The notes beneath the pieces are model-generated. The model did not search any database. It was given only the letters and a program-made list of their open reading frames with translations, and was not told where the DNA came from. The position numbers were made by a program, and so were the translations under genes. A stretch of DNA of 64,000 nucleotides from Planktothricoides raciborskii GIHE-MW2 (lineage in GTDB: Bacteria; Cyanobacteriota; Cyanobacteriia; Cyanobacteriales; Laspinemataceae), in NCBI RefSeq assembly GCF_040564635.1, contig NZ_CP159837.1:933001-997000 (forward strand). The letters are read 5' to 3'. Shown here piece by piece: positions 51,507-60,613 of the stretch (positions within the stretch are counted from its first letter, which is position 1; each line of letters starts with the position of its first letter).

Positions 51507-51776
51507 ATGAAAAATATCAAATTAAACCAGTTATCAGAACAAGTGCTATTAGCAAATAACGAGGCTCTGTCTGTAGAGCATAATGGCAAGTTGCTGGGAT
51601 ATTTTTACCCGGCATCTTTACAACCAGTTGAACTCGATGCTGTTTGGGAGCGGTTGGATCAAGTTTTGGCTCAAGCTGTAGCAGAAAGTGGGATTGATCG
51701 AGAAGCTTTAATTGATGCTTTAGATCCTAGTCAACCTTTTCCATTTGAAGAAAATTCGCAGCTTATTACCGATTAA
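51507..51776 (+). CDS. Probable antitoxin of a PIN toxin-antitoxin pair
   Basis: The 89-residue protein begins MKNIKLNQLSEQVLLANNEA, a pattern like Phd/AbrB-type antitoxins that precede PIN toxins. The region VEHNGKLLGYFYPASLQP resembles the loop-strand part of Phd-like folds, and the acidic C-terminal tail (DPSQPFPFEENSQLI) would serve for toxin binding. The gene ends 46 bp before the PIN gene and is probably its partner. I cannot place it in a named family with certainty. The ATG is preceded by TAGGTACACC, without a strong ribosome-binding site. Confidence 0.65.
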   Translation: MKNIKLNQLSEQVLLANNEALSVEHNGKLLGYFYPASLQPVELDAVWERLDQVLAQAVAESGIDREALIDALDPSQPFPFEENSQLITD

Positions 51777-51822
51777 TCCGAAATTTAAGAGTTGACCCAG
51801 GCGATCGGAGTTAGATAAAATT

Positions 51823-52254
51823 ATGAAATTAGTCGTGGATGCTAATATTATGGTCGGGGAAATGCTGCGAATTCGGGGGCGGCATTTGGTGCAAAATCCC
51901 GAATTTCAACTATATGCAGCTAAAACGGTTTTAAGTGAAACTCGCCACGAATTAAGACGACGAATGATCGCCATGAGAAATCAAGGCAAGTTGACTGAAC
52001 AGACCGAGCGCGAATTGTTCGAGTTAGTCAATCGTCTAATTGAAAATTATATTGAAATAGTCGAGCCATCTTCTTACAATTCTCTGGAGATAGAGGCGAG
52101 AAAACGCATTCCTAGGGACACCGATGATTGGCCAACAGTGGCAGTTGCTTTGGTGCTACCGGCAGCAATTTGGACGCAAGATTATGACTTTTTGGGATGC
52201 GGTTGTCCCACCTGGACGACGGAAACTTTGCTCTTACAGTTGAGAGACGAATAA
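51823..52254 (+). CDS. PIN-domain ribonuclease, probable toxin
   Basis: The 143-residue protein has the PIN-domain acidic residues in order: D6 (LVVDANIM), E39 (LSETRHE), D101/D102 (RDTDDWPTVA) and D120/D122 (WTQDYDFLG). Such proteins cleave RNA and are usually the toxin of a type II pair, here with the small gene upstream. The length is normal for the group. A CGCG-type Cys pair follows D122 (GCGCPTW). The gene starts at ATG 51823 after TAGATAAAATT and is likely co-transcribed with the antitoxin. Specific RNA target unknown. Confidence 0.8.
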   Translation: MKLVVDANIMVGEMLRIRGRHLVQNPEFQLYAAKTVLSETRHELRRRMIAMRNQGKLTEQTERELFELVNRLIENYIEIVEPSSYNSLEIEARKRIPRDTDDWPTVAVALVLPAAIWTQDYDFLGCGCPTWTTETLLLQLRDE

Positions 52255-52488
52255 TCGCGATCGCCGATCATTATAAACGCAGACCCACACCAACGGGTTA
52301 AAACCCGTGTCTACAGAAAATAAGCTCGCCTGGATGATAGCAATGTAATTATTTTATTACTTAGCAAGGCTTTGAGCCTATTTATTTCATAACAGGTCTG
52401 GTAGAGCCAGAATGAGCAAGATATAGACACTCTTCAGGTAATCGAACTATAATATTATCAGAGTTTTTGAGACTTAGGAGAGTGCAAG

Positions 52489-52974
52489 ATGCAGTCTGTA
52501 ATTTCACGGACAAAAAGACTTCTATGCGTTTTATTTTTGTGTATTTTTACATACATCAGTATTTCCGCTAACGTTGCTCAGGCGGGTGATTATAGTTGCA
52601 ATCCAAATTTAGGTGGTAAATGTGGAGATAACAACGATAATCGTATAACTATTACACACAACATCTATAATTATCCTAATGATGATGTGGGTCGCGCAGA
52701 AGCTTTTGCCGGTGGAGTGATTGTTGGAGCGATAGGAGGCAGTGCTGTTACTATTGCAACTGTTTCCAGTGCAGGAAGTGTTGCTGGCCTAAGTGCGGCG
52801 GGAATCACATCAGGTCTTGCTGCAATAGGAAGTATGGTTGGTGGTGGAATGGCAGCAGGAATCGTAGTTTCAGCAACCGCTCCTGTCGCCACAGCCGTAG
52901 CAGTTGGATATACTGCCTACAAAACCTGGGACTGGTTGACAAATAAGAAAGAGGATCGGGAACATTCTTTGTAA
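52489..52974 (+). CDS. Secreted or membrane glycine-zipper protein
   Basis: The 161-residue protein has a strong signal peptide ending ANVAQA-GDY near residue 33, then a short part with two Cys residues (CNPNLGGKCGDNN). A 70-residue Gly/Ala-rich hydrophobic segment follows (about 73-140), including GSVAGLSAAGITSGLAAIGS and MVGGGMAAGIVVSATAPVA. The composition and spacing resemble the ISG12/IFI6-type hydrophobic domain known from animals and found in some bacterial proteins, and also membrane-active peptides; that similarity is by eye only. AGGAGAG lies a few bases before the ATG, an excellent ribosome-binding site. It follows the PIN pair and precedes other small membrane proteins. Function unknown. 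Confidence 0.7.
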   Translation: MQSVISRTKRLLCVLFLCIFTYISISANVAQAGDYSCNPNLGGKCGDNNDNRITITHNIYNYPNDDVGRAEAFAGGVIVGAIGGSAVTIATVSSAGSVAGLSAAGITSGLAAIGSMVGGGMAAGIVVSATAPVATAVAVGYTAYKTWDWLTNKKEDREHSL

Positions 52975-53203
52975 TCGCATGAACAAACATTAAGCAAATT
53001 ACTCATAAGTATTAACTTGCTGATTTTTAGTTAGATTAATTGTCAACTCGGAATTGTCAAAATAATCTTTTGTAATTCCGAGTTACTTGTAGTACATAGT
53101 AAAAGATTATCTCCTAAATATGAAAACAAGCAAAATAGTTTAACCTTTTTTAATTACTGAATTCACTGTTGTCATCTTTTTTCATAGGTAAAAATAACTG
53201 ATT

Positions 53204-53467
53204 ATGAGTAATAATTTTCAAAACATTGAATTTAAAACAACCATCATTATTTGGATTTTTGCGTTGGCTGGTTTAGTGATTAGCATCCCACTAATTTCGA
53301 TCTCTGAAACAATGAATTTACTTCCTTTTGCAATTATTATTTCTGCAACAACGCTCACAATTTTTATCTGGAATAAAAGCGATCATAAAAAAATAGCTGA
53401 TTTGCAAAAACGAACTGAAATCTTAGAAGAAGCATTAATACAGCATGATTCAGATAAAAAATATTAA
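53204..53467 (+). CDS. Small two-helix membrane protein with coiled-coil tail
   Basis: The 87-residue product has two hydrophobic helices (about residues 12-32, IIIWIFALAGLVISIPLISI, and 38-56, LLPFAIIISATTLTIFIW) followed by a charged, heptad-like tail (HKKIADLQKRTEILEEALIQ). Both tails would face the same side. No family was recognised. It lies 230 bp after the glycine-zipper gene on the same strand. The ATG has an AT-rich leader with TAGGTAAAAAT. It could be a holin-like or immunity-type protein, or a membrane scaffold, but no direct evidence supports any of these. Confidence 0.6.
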   Translation: MSNNFQNIEFKTTIIIWIFALAGLVISIPLISISETMNLLPFAIIISATTLTIFIWNKSDHKKIADLQKRTEILEEALIQHDSDKKY

Positions 53468-53633
53468 ATTAATTTAAAATCAAATTCGATTTATTTATTG
53501 CTGATGTTTTACCGTAAACATTTGGCTAAATTGTGTATTTTAAGTATAAACAAGTAAAATTGAAACTTAGAATTTATATAATGAATATTTTCCGGGCATA
53601 ACTAATGCTTACCCCATCGATAAATAAATTATT

Positions 53634-53762
53634 ATGAACGAAATCAAAGAATACGATATTGTGGCACTTCTGGAAACTGTCAGCGCCATTCATCAAAACA
53701 CTCACCAACTCATTCAACTCATATCAATTTCAAAAACTCTTGCTACACAATTCCGAGGTTAA
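53634..53762 (+). pseudogene. Truncated small protein, possibly DUF4926-type
   Basis: A 42-codon frame opens MNEIKEYDIVALLETVSAIH and then runs QNTHQLIQLISISKTL. The first 29 residues resemble the start of a cyanobacterial family (DUF4926-like) that continues with a GQVGTVV motif and about 40 more residues. Here the similarity ends after LIQL and the frame stops 13 residues later. It is therefore probably a truncated remnant. The rest of the stretch to 53850 has no recognisable gene. Confidence 0.4.
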
Positions 53763-53858
53763 TTTGGGCGTATGTAGAGGCGATCCCCCCGCCCCGTGTA
53801 CTGTTGCATTTTTAATTGAAAACGGTATTAGTTGTTGGTTGGTGGTTGGTTGATCATA

Positions 53859-53890
53859 AATACCGGGTTGCTTTAAGAAACCCGGTATCT
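53859..53890 (-). terminator. Terminator-like hairpin after the 53914 gene
   Basis: ATACCGGGTTGCTTTAAG continues into AAACCCGGTAT, arms of about 10-11 bp, 24 bp beyond the minus-strand stop. It is an imperfect sibling of the hairpin at 51148-51180 and is followed by the same CTGCCAGATAT. Confidence 0.5.
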
Positions 53891-53913
53891 GCCAGATATC
53901 GGCAATAATCAAA

Positions 53914-54960
53914 CTAATTCAATAAAATATTACAAATATCGATCATTTCAGACATTTGGTTTGAACTTTGCTTGAGTTGAGCTTCTTGAGTATCAATCCA
54001 ATCTTTCTCAGCTTTGATCATTTCTGGGGACTCTTGACTATATCTTTGGTGTTGTTCCAGCAAGTAATCATAAAACGATAAAATATCTTCTAAAATCACT
54101 GTGGTGATTTCTACTCGTTCGTCAAATATCGATTCAATGGTTTTTAAAATGAGTTGATAAATCTCTTGCTCAAAGCGCTCGTAAGCTTCAATTTTTGCAT
54201 TTGCTTGAAATCCAATAAAGTTGATGGATTTAAACTTGTCAATCACTTCTTTTTGAAGCTTGCTTAAATAGATTTTAATAATGTCACTATTATTTTCCCA
54301 AGAGGCATTTAATTCACGTTCCGCTAAATTTAAACTGGCTTGAAATTTTTCTTGGCTTTTCGGATCCTCCCAAAACAGATATTCAGTAATTTTTTGCCGA
54401 TTAATTCCGCGATCGTATAAATCGAAAATTTCCTGTAATTGCTCTAGGATTATCTGAGAACAAAATAGAGAAATATCGGCGATCGCCTCAGTAATTTTAT
54501 TTTGCAATTTAGGGACTTCAAACACAGATAAAAACTTAGGATTTCCTTGAGAATCTCTGAAAAATTGTTTTTTGATGAGAATAAATTGAGAATTACATTT
54601 GGTTTTCACGGCATCTACTGTGAGAATTCTTAATCGGCTTTTTTCTAATTTAATTTTTTGAATAAACCCACTAACACTTCCAATTTCATCCCAAATCTCT
54701 AGGTAATTAATTTCACAGATTCTTTGTTTAGCTTTCCACGTTTCTCTAGCCAGCTTTATTTTTTCAAAGCTAACCGATAAACTCTCTTGGATTTGACTGA
54801 TTGATTCCTGGAATATTTTTAAGACAGGACGCAGCGATTCATCAATTTCTTGGGCATATACTTTTAACTCTGAGGAAACTTCAGGCTGTGCAGGCTCCGC
54901 TTGAACTTGACGCAGTGATTCCGTAATTATACGGATAGGGATGAGGGGATTGGTAGTCAT
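53914..54960 (-). CDS. Helical coiled-coil protein, function unknown
   Basis: The 348-residue protein is predicted by eye to be almost all helix, with long charged amphipathic stretches (LKIFQESISQIQESLSVSFE, KLQNKITEAIADISLFCSQI and IYQLILKTIESIFDERVEIT) and no signal peptide, P-loop or clear membrane helix. The C-terminal FYDYLLEQHQRYSQESPEMI and KAEKDWIDTQEAQL recall the stalk ends of cyanobacterial dynamin-like proteins, so it could be a stalk without a GTPase domain; this is weak. It is divergently transcribed from the 55043 gene across only 82 bp, suggesting shared control. Its codon use and AT content match its accessory neighbours. Confidence 0.65.
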   Translation of the reverse strand: MTTNPLIPIRIITESLRQVQAEPAQPEVSSELKVYAQEIDESLRPVLKIFQESISQIQESLSVSFEKIKLARETWKAKQRICEINYLEIWDEIGSVSGFIQKIKLEKSRLRILTVDAVKTKCNSQFILIKKQFFRDSQGNPKFLSVFEVPKLQNKITEAIADISLFCSQIILEQLQEIFDLYDRGINRQKITEYLFWEDPKSQEKFQASLNLAERELNASWENNSDIIKIYLSKLQKEVIDKFKSINFIGFQANAKIEAYERFEQEIYQLILKTIESIFDERVEITTVILEDILSFYDYLLEQHQRYSQESPEMIKAEKDWIDTQEAQLKQSSNQMSEMIDICNILLN

Positions 54961-55042
54961 TGTATTAAAAGCATAGTCGGAATAACTATCGATCTATAAT
55001 ACAGTAAGAATTAGCCAATATCTAGACTCAAAAGCAAAAACA

Positions 55043-56332
55043 ATGAACTACTCTTTCAGCGCAGCCAGTCAAGCTTTGCTTCACGCAGGCAAGCTAGTGC
55101 AAGCACATACAGCCGATGGAACTTTATTACCGATATTGCGAGATGTCACCACAGGTCGAATGGTCGAGATAGCCAAAGCTACCGCCGGATTTTCCCTGGA
55201 ATCGATCGCCGCTCCTGCTCAACTGATCATGGGGCCAATTCAGATGGTTCAAACTCACCTGGGATTCCAAAAAACCTATCAAATGCTGGATACTTTGCAG
55301 AAGAGTGTAGCAGTGTTGCAGGGGACAACGGCGGTGATTGGGGTGGGGACTTTTGCCGGAGTCGCTTTATCTGGCGTAAATTTACATCAAACGCTGAAAA
55401 TTAGAGAAAGTCTCCAAAAAATCGATTTAAAAATCGATCAAGTTTTAGATAAAATTAGTTCAGAGTCGGAGGATATCAAACAAAGAATCGATCAAGTGGC
55501 GCAGGATGTTGAATTTAAGATGCACCGCACCATATTAGATCAAGCTTATGGGCGATTTCAGCAAAGTATTTTTAGTCTTAAAAATATTTTAGAAATCCAA
55601 GATAGTCATTCTCGCCTGAGTAACTTGGCAAACATATACGGAAATTTAACTCAAGTTTTAGCTGACTACAAAAATCCCCAAATATACAGTCAAAACACAA
55701 ATGCTCCAGGGCGACTAAGACGGCATGAATGTGCATGGCAAATGGAACAAGCAATGGCGATGATTTTTATCTGGAAAGGTGAGTTTGGGGCAGCGAGTAG
55801 TCAAATGCAGCAGTTGCGGGACAATATTTATCAAGATACATGGGATATCTTGTCTTGTTGTGAAACCGAGGAAGAAGTTGATTTTATTTATCCTGAACTG
55901 ATGCGAATTCACACTCAAGATTTACCGGCGATCGCTGGGTGGCACGCTCAAGTGGATTATTTGAAAACGGCACCGAAGGAAGAATTAGAAGCAATTAAAA
56001 ATCTGGTAAATACCGAGGAAAGCCCGCAAGAAACCTTAGCCGCATCTCCAAACAATGAACTAATCGAACAAAACAATGAACTAATCGAACAAACTCAATA
56101 TGAACAGTTGAAAAATACATCTCATTTTCTGGCTTTGCGCGACCATCTGAAATTTACCATTAATCCCCAAGCGCGGCAGAACTACGAAAGCTATATTTCT
56201 GCGCGATCGCCCCATCACGGATATCGAGCCCTGGCTGCATCTAACTGGCAGGAAATCTCCGATATTACCGTGGCTAATTTGTATTGGTATTTGAAGTCTA
56301 AAGACAAAGATGAGAAACAGACAATAGCATAA
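55043..56332 (+). CDS. Helical protein with central hydrophobic segment, function unknown
   Basis: The 429-residue protein has an N-terminal region (TLLPILRDVTTGRMVEIAKA), a hydrophobic segment at about 88-113 (SVAVLQGTTAVIGVGTFAGV), then a coiled coil at 117-160 (SLQKIDLKIDQVLDKISSES), and a long helical C-terminal part. A direct NNELIEQ repeat occurs at about 338-352. The layout of membrane segment plus coiled coil resembles some alpha-helical pore-forming proteins and membrane sensors, but no family was recognised. It is divergent from the 53914 gene with 82 bp between starts. No signal peptide. The last codons lie 10 bp from a run of AGAAACC-type repeats. Confidence 0.68.
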   Translation: MNYSFSAASQALLHAGKLVQAHTADGTLLPILRDVTTGRMVEIAKATAGFSLESIAAPAQLIMGPIQMVQTHLGFQKTYQMLDTLQKSVAVLQGTTAVIGVGTFAGVALSGVNLHQTLKIRESLQKIDLKIDQVLDKISSESEDIKQRIDQVAQDVEFKMHRTILDQAYGRFQQSIFSLKNILEIQDSHSRLSNLANIYGNLTQVLADYKNPQIYSQNTNAPGRLRRHECAWQMEQAMAMIFIWKGEFGAASSQMQQLRDNIYQDTWDILSCCETEEEVDFIYPELMRIHTQDLPAIAGWHAQVDYLKTAPKEELEAIKNLVNTEESPQETLAASPNNELIEQNNELIEQTQYEQLKNTSHFLALRDHLKFTINPQARQNYESYISARSPHHGYRALAASNWQEISDITVANLYWYLKSKDKDEKQTIA

Positions 56333-56342
56333 TCTGGGGTAG

Positions 56343-56570
56343 CAAAAACCGGGTTTCCCCTGCATTCCCCCGTCTTCACGGGGGCAGGCTGCATGGGGGC
56401 AGGCTTATTTACATCTTGGTTATTGTGGCAAAAGCAACGGATAACCCGGTTTCTTTGTTGCTTGATTGGTTGCGTAGTTGAAGCGCGATCGCCCCTAATT
56501 CAGAAACCGGGTTTCTTCTTTAAACCTCGATATTGTTGCAAAAGCAACGGAAAACCCGGTTTCTTGATGT
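56343..56570. repeat. Cluster of GAAACC(C/G)GGTTTC elements between convergent genes
   Basis: Repeated copies (AACCGGGTTTC near 56349, ATAACCCGGTTTCTTT near 56440, CAGAAACCGGGTTTCTT near 56500, AAAACCCGGTTTCTT near 56550) and the unit TATTGTGGCAAAAGCAACGG (about 56420 and, with changes, 56530) fill the gap between the 55043 gene and the retropepsin relic. A CCCCCGTCTTCACGGGGGC hairpin lies at about 56366-56385. Probably a termination region. Confidence 0.75.
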
Positions 56571-57025
56571 TTACAAAATTGTTAAATAGGTTTCCGTGGG
56601 GCTAATCGGCAACGGCTTCAATACTTGACGATTTAAGTCAACTTCTAACCCCAAAGATTCTAAAGGAATTACCCCCAAAAGCGGGTCATGTCCTCCCGGT
56701 AACTCCAAACACTCAAAAGTTCCTTCTCGGTCAAATATGGATATTTTTGCATCTTGGAAAATGCGGGCTTTATCAATCCCCATTGCCGTAGCGACATCGA
56801 CTTCTTTGAGGATTTTTAAGCCTAATTGCGCGATCGCCTCTGGGGGTAAACATAAAGTCGTTGCCCCGGTATCAACTAAGACATTTTCTAAGGTCAGCGA
56901 TCGCACTTGATCTGCGGTTTTTACCCCAGCTTCGGCCAAAATTTGGTCAGCATTTGGTCAGGGCGATTAATAATTGTCAGAGTTGTAAAAACTTTACCCA
57001 TATCCTGCTGATTTGTTGGTTGCAT
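56571..57025 (-). pseudogene. Retropepsin-like aspartic protease, frameshifted by an 11-bp duplication
   Basis: On the minus strand the natural start (57025) gives MQPTNQQDMGKVFTTLTIIN followed by RPDQ. CTGACCAAATG is then immediately followed by CTGACCAAATT, an 11-bp near-perfect tandem duplication that shifts the frame into a stop after ten codons. Removing 11 bases restores RPDQILAEAGVKTADQVRS, then LENVLVDTGATTLCLPPEA with the catalytic DTGA of a single-domain aspartic protease, and the usual LELPGGHDPLLGVIPLE end. The downstream part could still be translated from a TTG at 56939 (122 residues), but it has no ribosome-binding site. The intact family is a common cyanobacterial protein of unknown substrate. 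Confidence 0.8.
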
Positions 57026-57179
57026 AATCTCCTCCTGAAATAGTCGGATTAATCTTTTACATTTAGTAATGCATATATTTTAATAAATTGAGATTAAATT
57101 AACATTTATTAATTAATAAAATTTACGCTAAACTATTAAAATAATAGCGACTTAATTTAAACAATCAACCGAAGCGAAT

Positions 57180-58062
57180 ATGATCGTAAAATCTCAGCCA
57201 ATTTATCTCGACTATCACTCTACAACTCCCGTTGACCCCAGAGTAGCCAACCTGATGCTACATTACATGACCACCGCTTATGGAAATGCCAGCAGCACAT
57301 AGCTATGGAGATGAAGCCGAACAAGGGATTAAAAAGCCGCCCAACAAATCGCCCAGTTAGTCAACGCTAAACCCAAAGAAATTATCTTTACCTCTGGAGC
57401 ACAAGAAAGCATTAATCTAGCGATTCAAGGGCATATTTTATCGGTAAATTACCAACAATCTAAACCGCCGCGCATTGCCGTTTCTCCGGTTGGACATAAA
57501 GCGGTTTTAGATACTTGTAATGCATTAGCTAAAAAAGGATTAGCGGAAATTATTTATCTGTCAATTGACCAAAAGGGTCGATTAGATTTAGACGAAATTG
57601 AACAAATCTGTCGCAGCGGTATTTCTCTACTCTGCGTCATGGCCGCCAATAATGAAATCGGCAATATTTACCCTATATTAGAGATTGGGAAATATAATAT
57701 CCCTTTTCTCTGTGATGCCTCCCAAACTGTAGGAAAAATCCCGACTAATTTTGTCGCCTCTAATATCACTTATTTAGCCATCTCTGCCCATAAATTATAG
57801 GGATCTAAAGGTTCTGGGGCTTTAATCGTCAGAAAAGGAACTCACTTAGAACCGATAATTTTTGGTGGCGGAGATCAAACAAGAATCCGGTCAGGAACTC
57901 TGAATTTTCCCGGAATAGTCGGGTTAGGAGAAGCTTGTGAACTGCGACAGTTAGAAATGACCAAAGATGAGGCAAAAATTGCCGATTTGCGCGATCGCCT
58001 GCAAAGCTTATTACTAGAAAAAATCCCTGGTTTATTCATTAATGGCGATCGCGCTACTACGA
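57180..58062 (+). pseudogene. Cysteine desulfurase (NifS/IscS type), multiply broken
   Basis: The start reads [20 protein letters not shown] and [10 protein letters not shown], clearly a cysteine desulfurase (releases sulfur from cysteine for Fe-S clusters). Then damage appears: a frameshift and TAG near 57300 (before [10 protein letters not shown]), a one-base loss near 57342 (KKPPNK where KAAQQ is expected), an in-frame TAG after SAHKL near 57800, and loss of the C-terminal third after FINGDRA. The body is otherwise well preserved (KEIIFTSGAQESINLAIQGH, FLCDASQTVGKIPT with the Asp-x-x-Gln site). It was inactivated recently enough to stay readable. It ends against the duplicated clpC terminus. 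Confidence 0.88.
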
Positions 58063-58157
58063 GGATTTATTAAACCGCAGGTGTTAGTTATGTAGTTAGT
58101 TATGTAGGGTGGGCAATTGCCCACCCTACGCGGATTTATTAAACCGCAGGTGTTAGT
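58063..58157. repeat. 26-bp direct repeats flanking a GTAGGGTGGGCAA palindrome
   Basis: GGATTTATTAAACCGCAGGT(GTTAGT) occurs at 58063-58088 and again, identically, at 58132-58157. The second copy is the true end of clpC with its stop; the first is a duplicate fused to the broken desulfurase gene. Between them lies TATGTAGTTAGT and a perfect 26-bp palindrome at 58104-58129 with arms GTAGGGTGGGCAA. The arrangement suggests insertion of the palindrome with duplication of 26 bp. The palindrome, 10 bp after the clpC stop, may serve as its terminator. Confidence 0.85.
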
Positions 58158-60613
58158 AATTCCCGATCTTTGGCGGGTTGAACGATGACTTTTCCTTCCT
58201 CGTTGATATCCACTAAGGCGGTGTCTCCTTCGCTGACGCGACCGGAGAGAATTTCTTCCGCGAGGACATCTTCCAGTAAGCGCATGATCGCCCGACGTAA
58301 GGGACGCGCCCCATACGCAGGGTTATATCCTTCTTCGACTAACCGTTCTTTGAAGCGATCGCTGACTGTTAAGGTAATGTCTTTTTCGGTTAACCGTTTG
58401 AAGACATCCCGTAACATAATTTCGGCGATTTCTTTGACTTCTTCTTTGGTTAATTGACGGAAGACAATAATCTCGTCCAGACGGTTGAGAAATTCGGGAC
58501 GGAAGTATTGTTTCAGTTCTTCATTCACCAAGTTGCGAATCCGATTATATTGGGCATCCGCTTGGTTTTCACTGAATTCAAATCCGAGGCCACCGCCACC
58601 TTTTTCGATGACTTTGGAACCGATGTTAGAAGTCAAAATAATTAAGGTGTTTTTGAAGTCTACGGTGCGACCTTTGGCATCGGTTAAACGGCCATCTTCG
58701 AGGATTTGCAATAGCATATTGAAGATGTCCGGGTGGGCTTTTTCGATTTCATCAAATAGCACCACGGTGTAAGGACGACGACGGACCGCTTCGGTTAATT
58801 GTCCGCCTTCGTTGTAGCCTACATATCCCGGAGGAGAACCGATGAGTTTGGAGACGGTGTGCCGTTCCATATATTCGGACATATCTAACCGAATCATGGC
58901 TTCTTCAGAACCGAAGAAGTAAGCGGCAAGAGATTTGGTCAGTTCGGTTTTGCCCACCCCGGTCGGCCCAGAGAAGATAAAAGAGGCGATGGGACGGTTG
59001 GGGTTTTTCAGTCCGACCCGGGCGCGACGAATGGCGCGGGATACGGCTTTGACCGCTTCGTCTTGTCCGATCATCCGCTGATGCAAGGTGTCTTCCATGT
59101 GCATCAGTTTCTCGGATTCGGATTCGGTCAGCTTGTTGACCGGGACGCCAGTCCAGGAGGAGACAATGTGGGCAATGTCTTCTTCGGTGACGACTGGGGC
59201 AATTTCCGGGGTTTGGCTGCCGTCTTTCTTTTTGTTTTGCGCGATCGCCCGAATTTGTTCTTTTATTTCCAATTCGCGATCGCGCAGTTCTCCGGCTTTA
59301 TCGTAGTCTTGAGAACGCACCGCCTCATCTTTTTCTTTCAGGACTTGGCGCAGTTCTTTGTCCAATTCCTTCGCAGCAGGAGGCAACTGGGAGTTAATTA
59401 AACGGACTCGGGAACCGGCTTCATCAACTAGGTCAATGGCTTTATCCGGGAGATAGCGGTCGGAAATATAGCGATCGGACAGTTTCGCCGCTGCGTCCAG
59501 GGCTTGATCGGAAATTTTCAGTTTATGGTGTTCTTCATAGCGATCGCGCAAACCAAAGAGGATTTCGATCGTTTCTTCTACGGTCGGTTCGCCTACCATC
59601 ACCGGCTGAAAACGACGTTCCAGGGCGGCATCCCGTTCGATATGCTTGCGATACTCATCCAGAGTGGTTGCCCCAATGCATTGGAGTTCGCCCCGGGCTA
59701 AAGCCGGTTTGAGAATATTCGCCGCATCGATCGCCCCTTCCGCTGCCCCAGCCCCAATCAGGGTATGGACTTCATCAATCACTAGGATAATATCTCCCTG
59801 AGAGCGAATCTCATCCATAATGCTTTTCAGCCGTTCTTCAAATTCGCCCCGATACTTGGTTCCCGCCACCAGCAAGCCGATATCCAGAGTGACAACCCGC
59901 TTGTTTTCCAGGATGTCGGGGATATCTCCCGTGACAATGCGTTGGGCCAGACCTTCGGCGATCGCGGTTTTGCCGACCCCCGGTTCTCCAATCAACACCG
60001 GATTATTCTTAGTCCGGCGACCGAGAATTTGAATCACCCGTTCAATTTCTTTCATCCGACCCACCACGGGATCGAGTTTGCCCTCGACGGCCAATTGGGT
60101 TAAATTCGTGCCAAACTCGTCCAGAGTGGGAGTTTTTTGTCGGCCTTTGCTGCCACCAGCCCCAGGGGTGACTTCGGCAGTTTCTCCCAGCATCCGAATC
60201 ACCTCAGTGCGGACTTTGCTCAGGTCAACTCCCAAATTTTCCAACACTCGTGCCGCCACCCCTTCCCCTTCGCGGATCAACCCCAGGAGCAAATGTTCTG
60301 TGCCGATATAATTGTGACCTAATTGGCGGGCTTCTTCTAAGGATAGTTCTAAAACCCGCTTGGCGCGAGGAGTGAAGGGAATTTCCACCGCCACGAAGCC
60401 AGAACCGCGACCAATAATTTTTTCTACTTCAATCCGGGCATCTTTAAGATTTACCCCCATTGCTTTGAGAACTTTGGCCGCGACCCCAGTTCCTTCTCCA
60501 ATGACACCCAGTAAGATTTGCTCCGTACCCACGAAGTTATGGCCCAGACGGCGGGCTTCCTCCTGAGCGAGCATAATCACTTTAATTGCTTTTTCTGTGA
60601 AGCGTTCAAACAT
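58139..60613 (-). CDS. clpC: ClpC, AAA+ unfoldase of the Clp protease
   Basis: From ATG 60613 ([20 protein letters not shown]) the protein has 824 residues, the usual ClpC length. Two Clp N-repeats open it, followed by the first AAA+ module (Walker [26 protein letters not shown]), the ClpC-specific UVR-type middle segment ([17 protein letters not shown]) and the second AAA+ module ([41 protein letters not shown]). It unfolds substrates for ClpP/ClpR; the ClpS adaptor gene is at 31.5 kb. An in-frame ATG at 60637 would add eight residues, but the family starts at [13 protein letters not shown] lies in the leader. The stop region has been duplicated downstream. Confidence 0.97.
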   Translation of the reverse strand: MFERFTEKAIKVIMLAQEEARRLGHNFVGTEQILLGVIGEGTGVAAKVLKAMGVNLKDARIEVEKIIGRGSGFVAVEIPFTPRAKRVLELSLEEARQLGHNYIGTEHLLLGLIREGEGVAARVLENLGVDLSKVRTEVIRMLGETAEVTPGAGGSKGRQKTPTLDEFGTNLTQLAVEGKLDPVVGRMKEIERVIQILGRRTKNNPVLIGEPGVGKTAIAEGLAQRIVTGDIPDILENKRVVTLDIGLLVAGTKYRGEFEERLKSIMDEIRSQGDIILVIDEVHTLIGAGAAEGAIDAANILKPALARGELQCIGATTLDEYRKHIERDAALERRFQPVMVGEPTVEETIEILFGLRDRYEEHHKLKISDQALDAAAKLSDRYISDRYLPDKAIDLVDEAGSRVRLINSQLPPAAKELDKELRQVLKEKDEAVRSQDYDKAGELRDRELEIKEQIRAIAQNKKKDGSQTPEIAPVVTEEDIAHIVSSWTGVPVNKLTESESEKLMHMEDTLHQRMIGQDEAVKAVSRAIRRARVGLKNPNRPIASFIFSGPTGVGKTELTKSLAAYFFGSEEAMIRLDMSEYMERHTVSKLIGSPPGYVGYNEGGQLTEAVRRRPYTVVLFDEIEKAHPDIFNMLLQILEDGRLTDAKGRTVDFKNTLIILTSNIGSKVIEKGGGGLGFEFSENQADAQYNRIRNLVNEELKQYFRPEFLNRLDEIIVFRQLTKEEVKEIAEIMLRDVFKRLTEKDITLTVSDRFKERLVEEGYNPAYGARPLRRAIMRLLEDVLAEEILSGRVSEGDTALVDINEEGKVIVQPAKDRELLTPAV

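Noticed and set aside
51322-51510. A 62-codon frame before the antitoxin gene
   Set aside because: Derived from the dispersed repeat duplicated at 60.9 kb.
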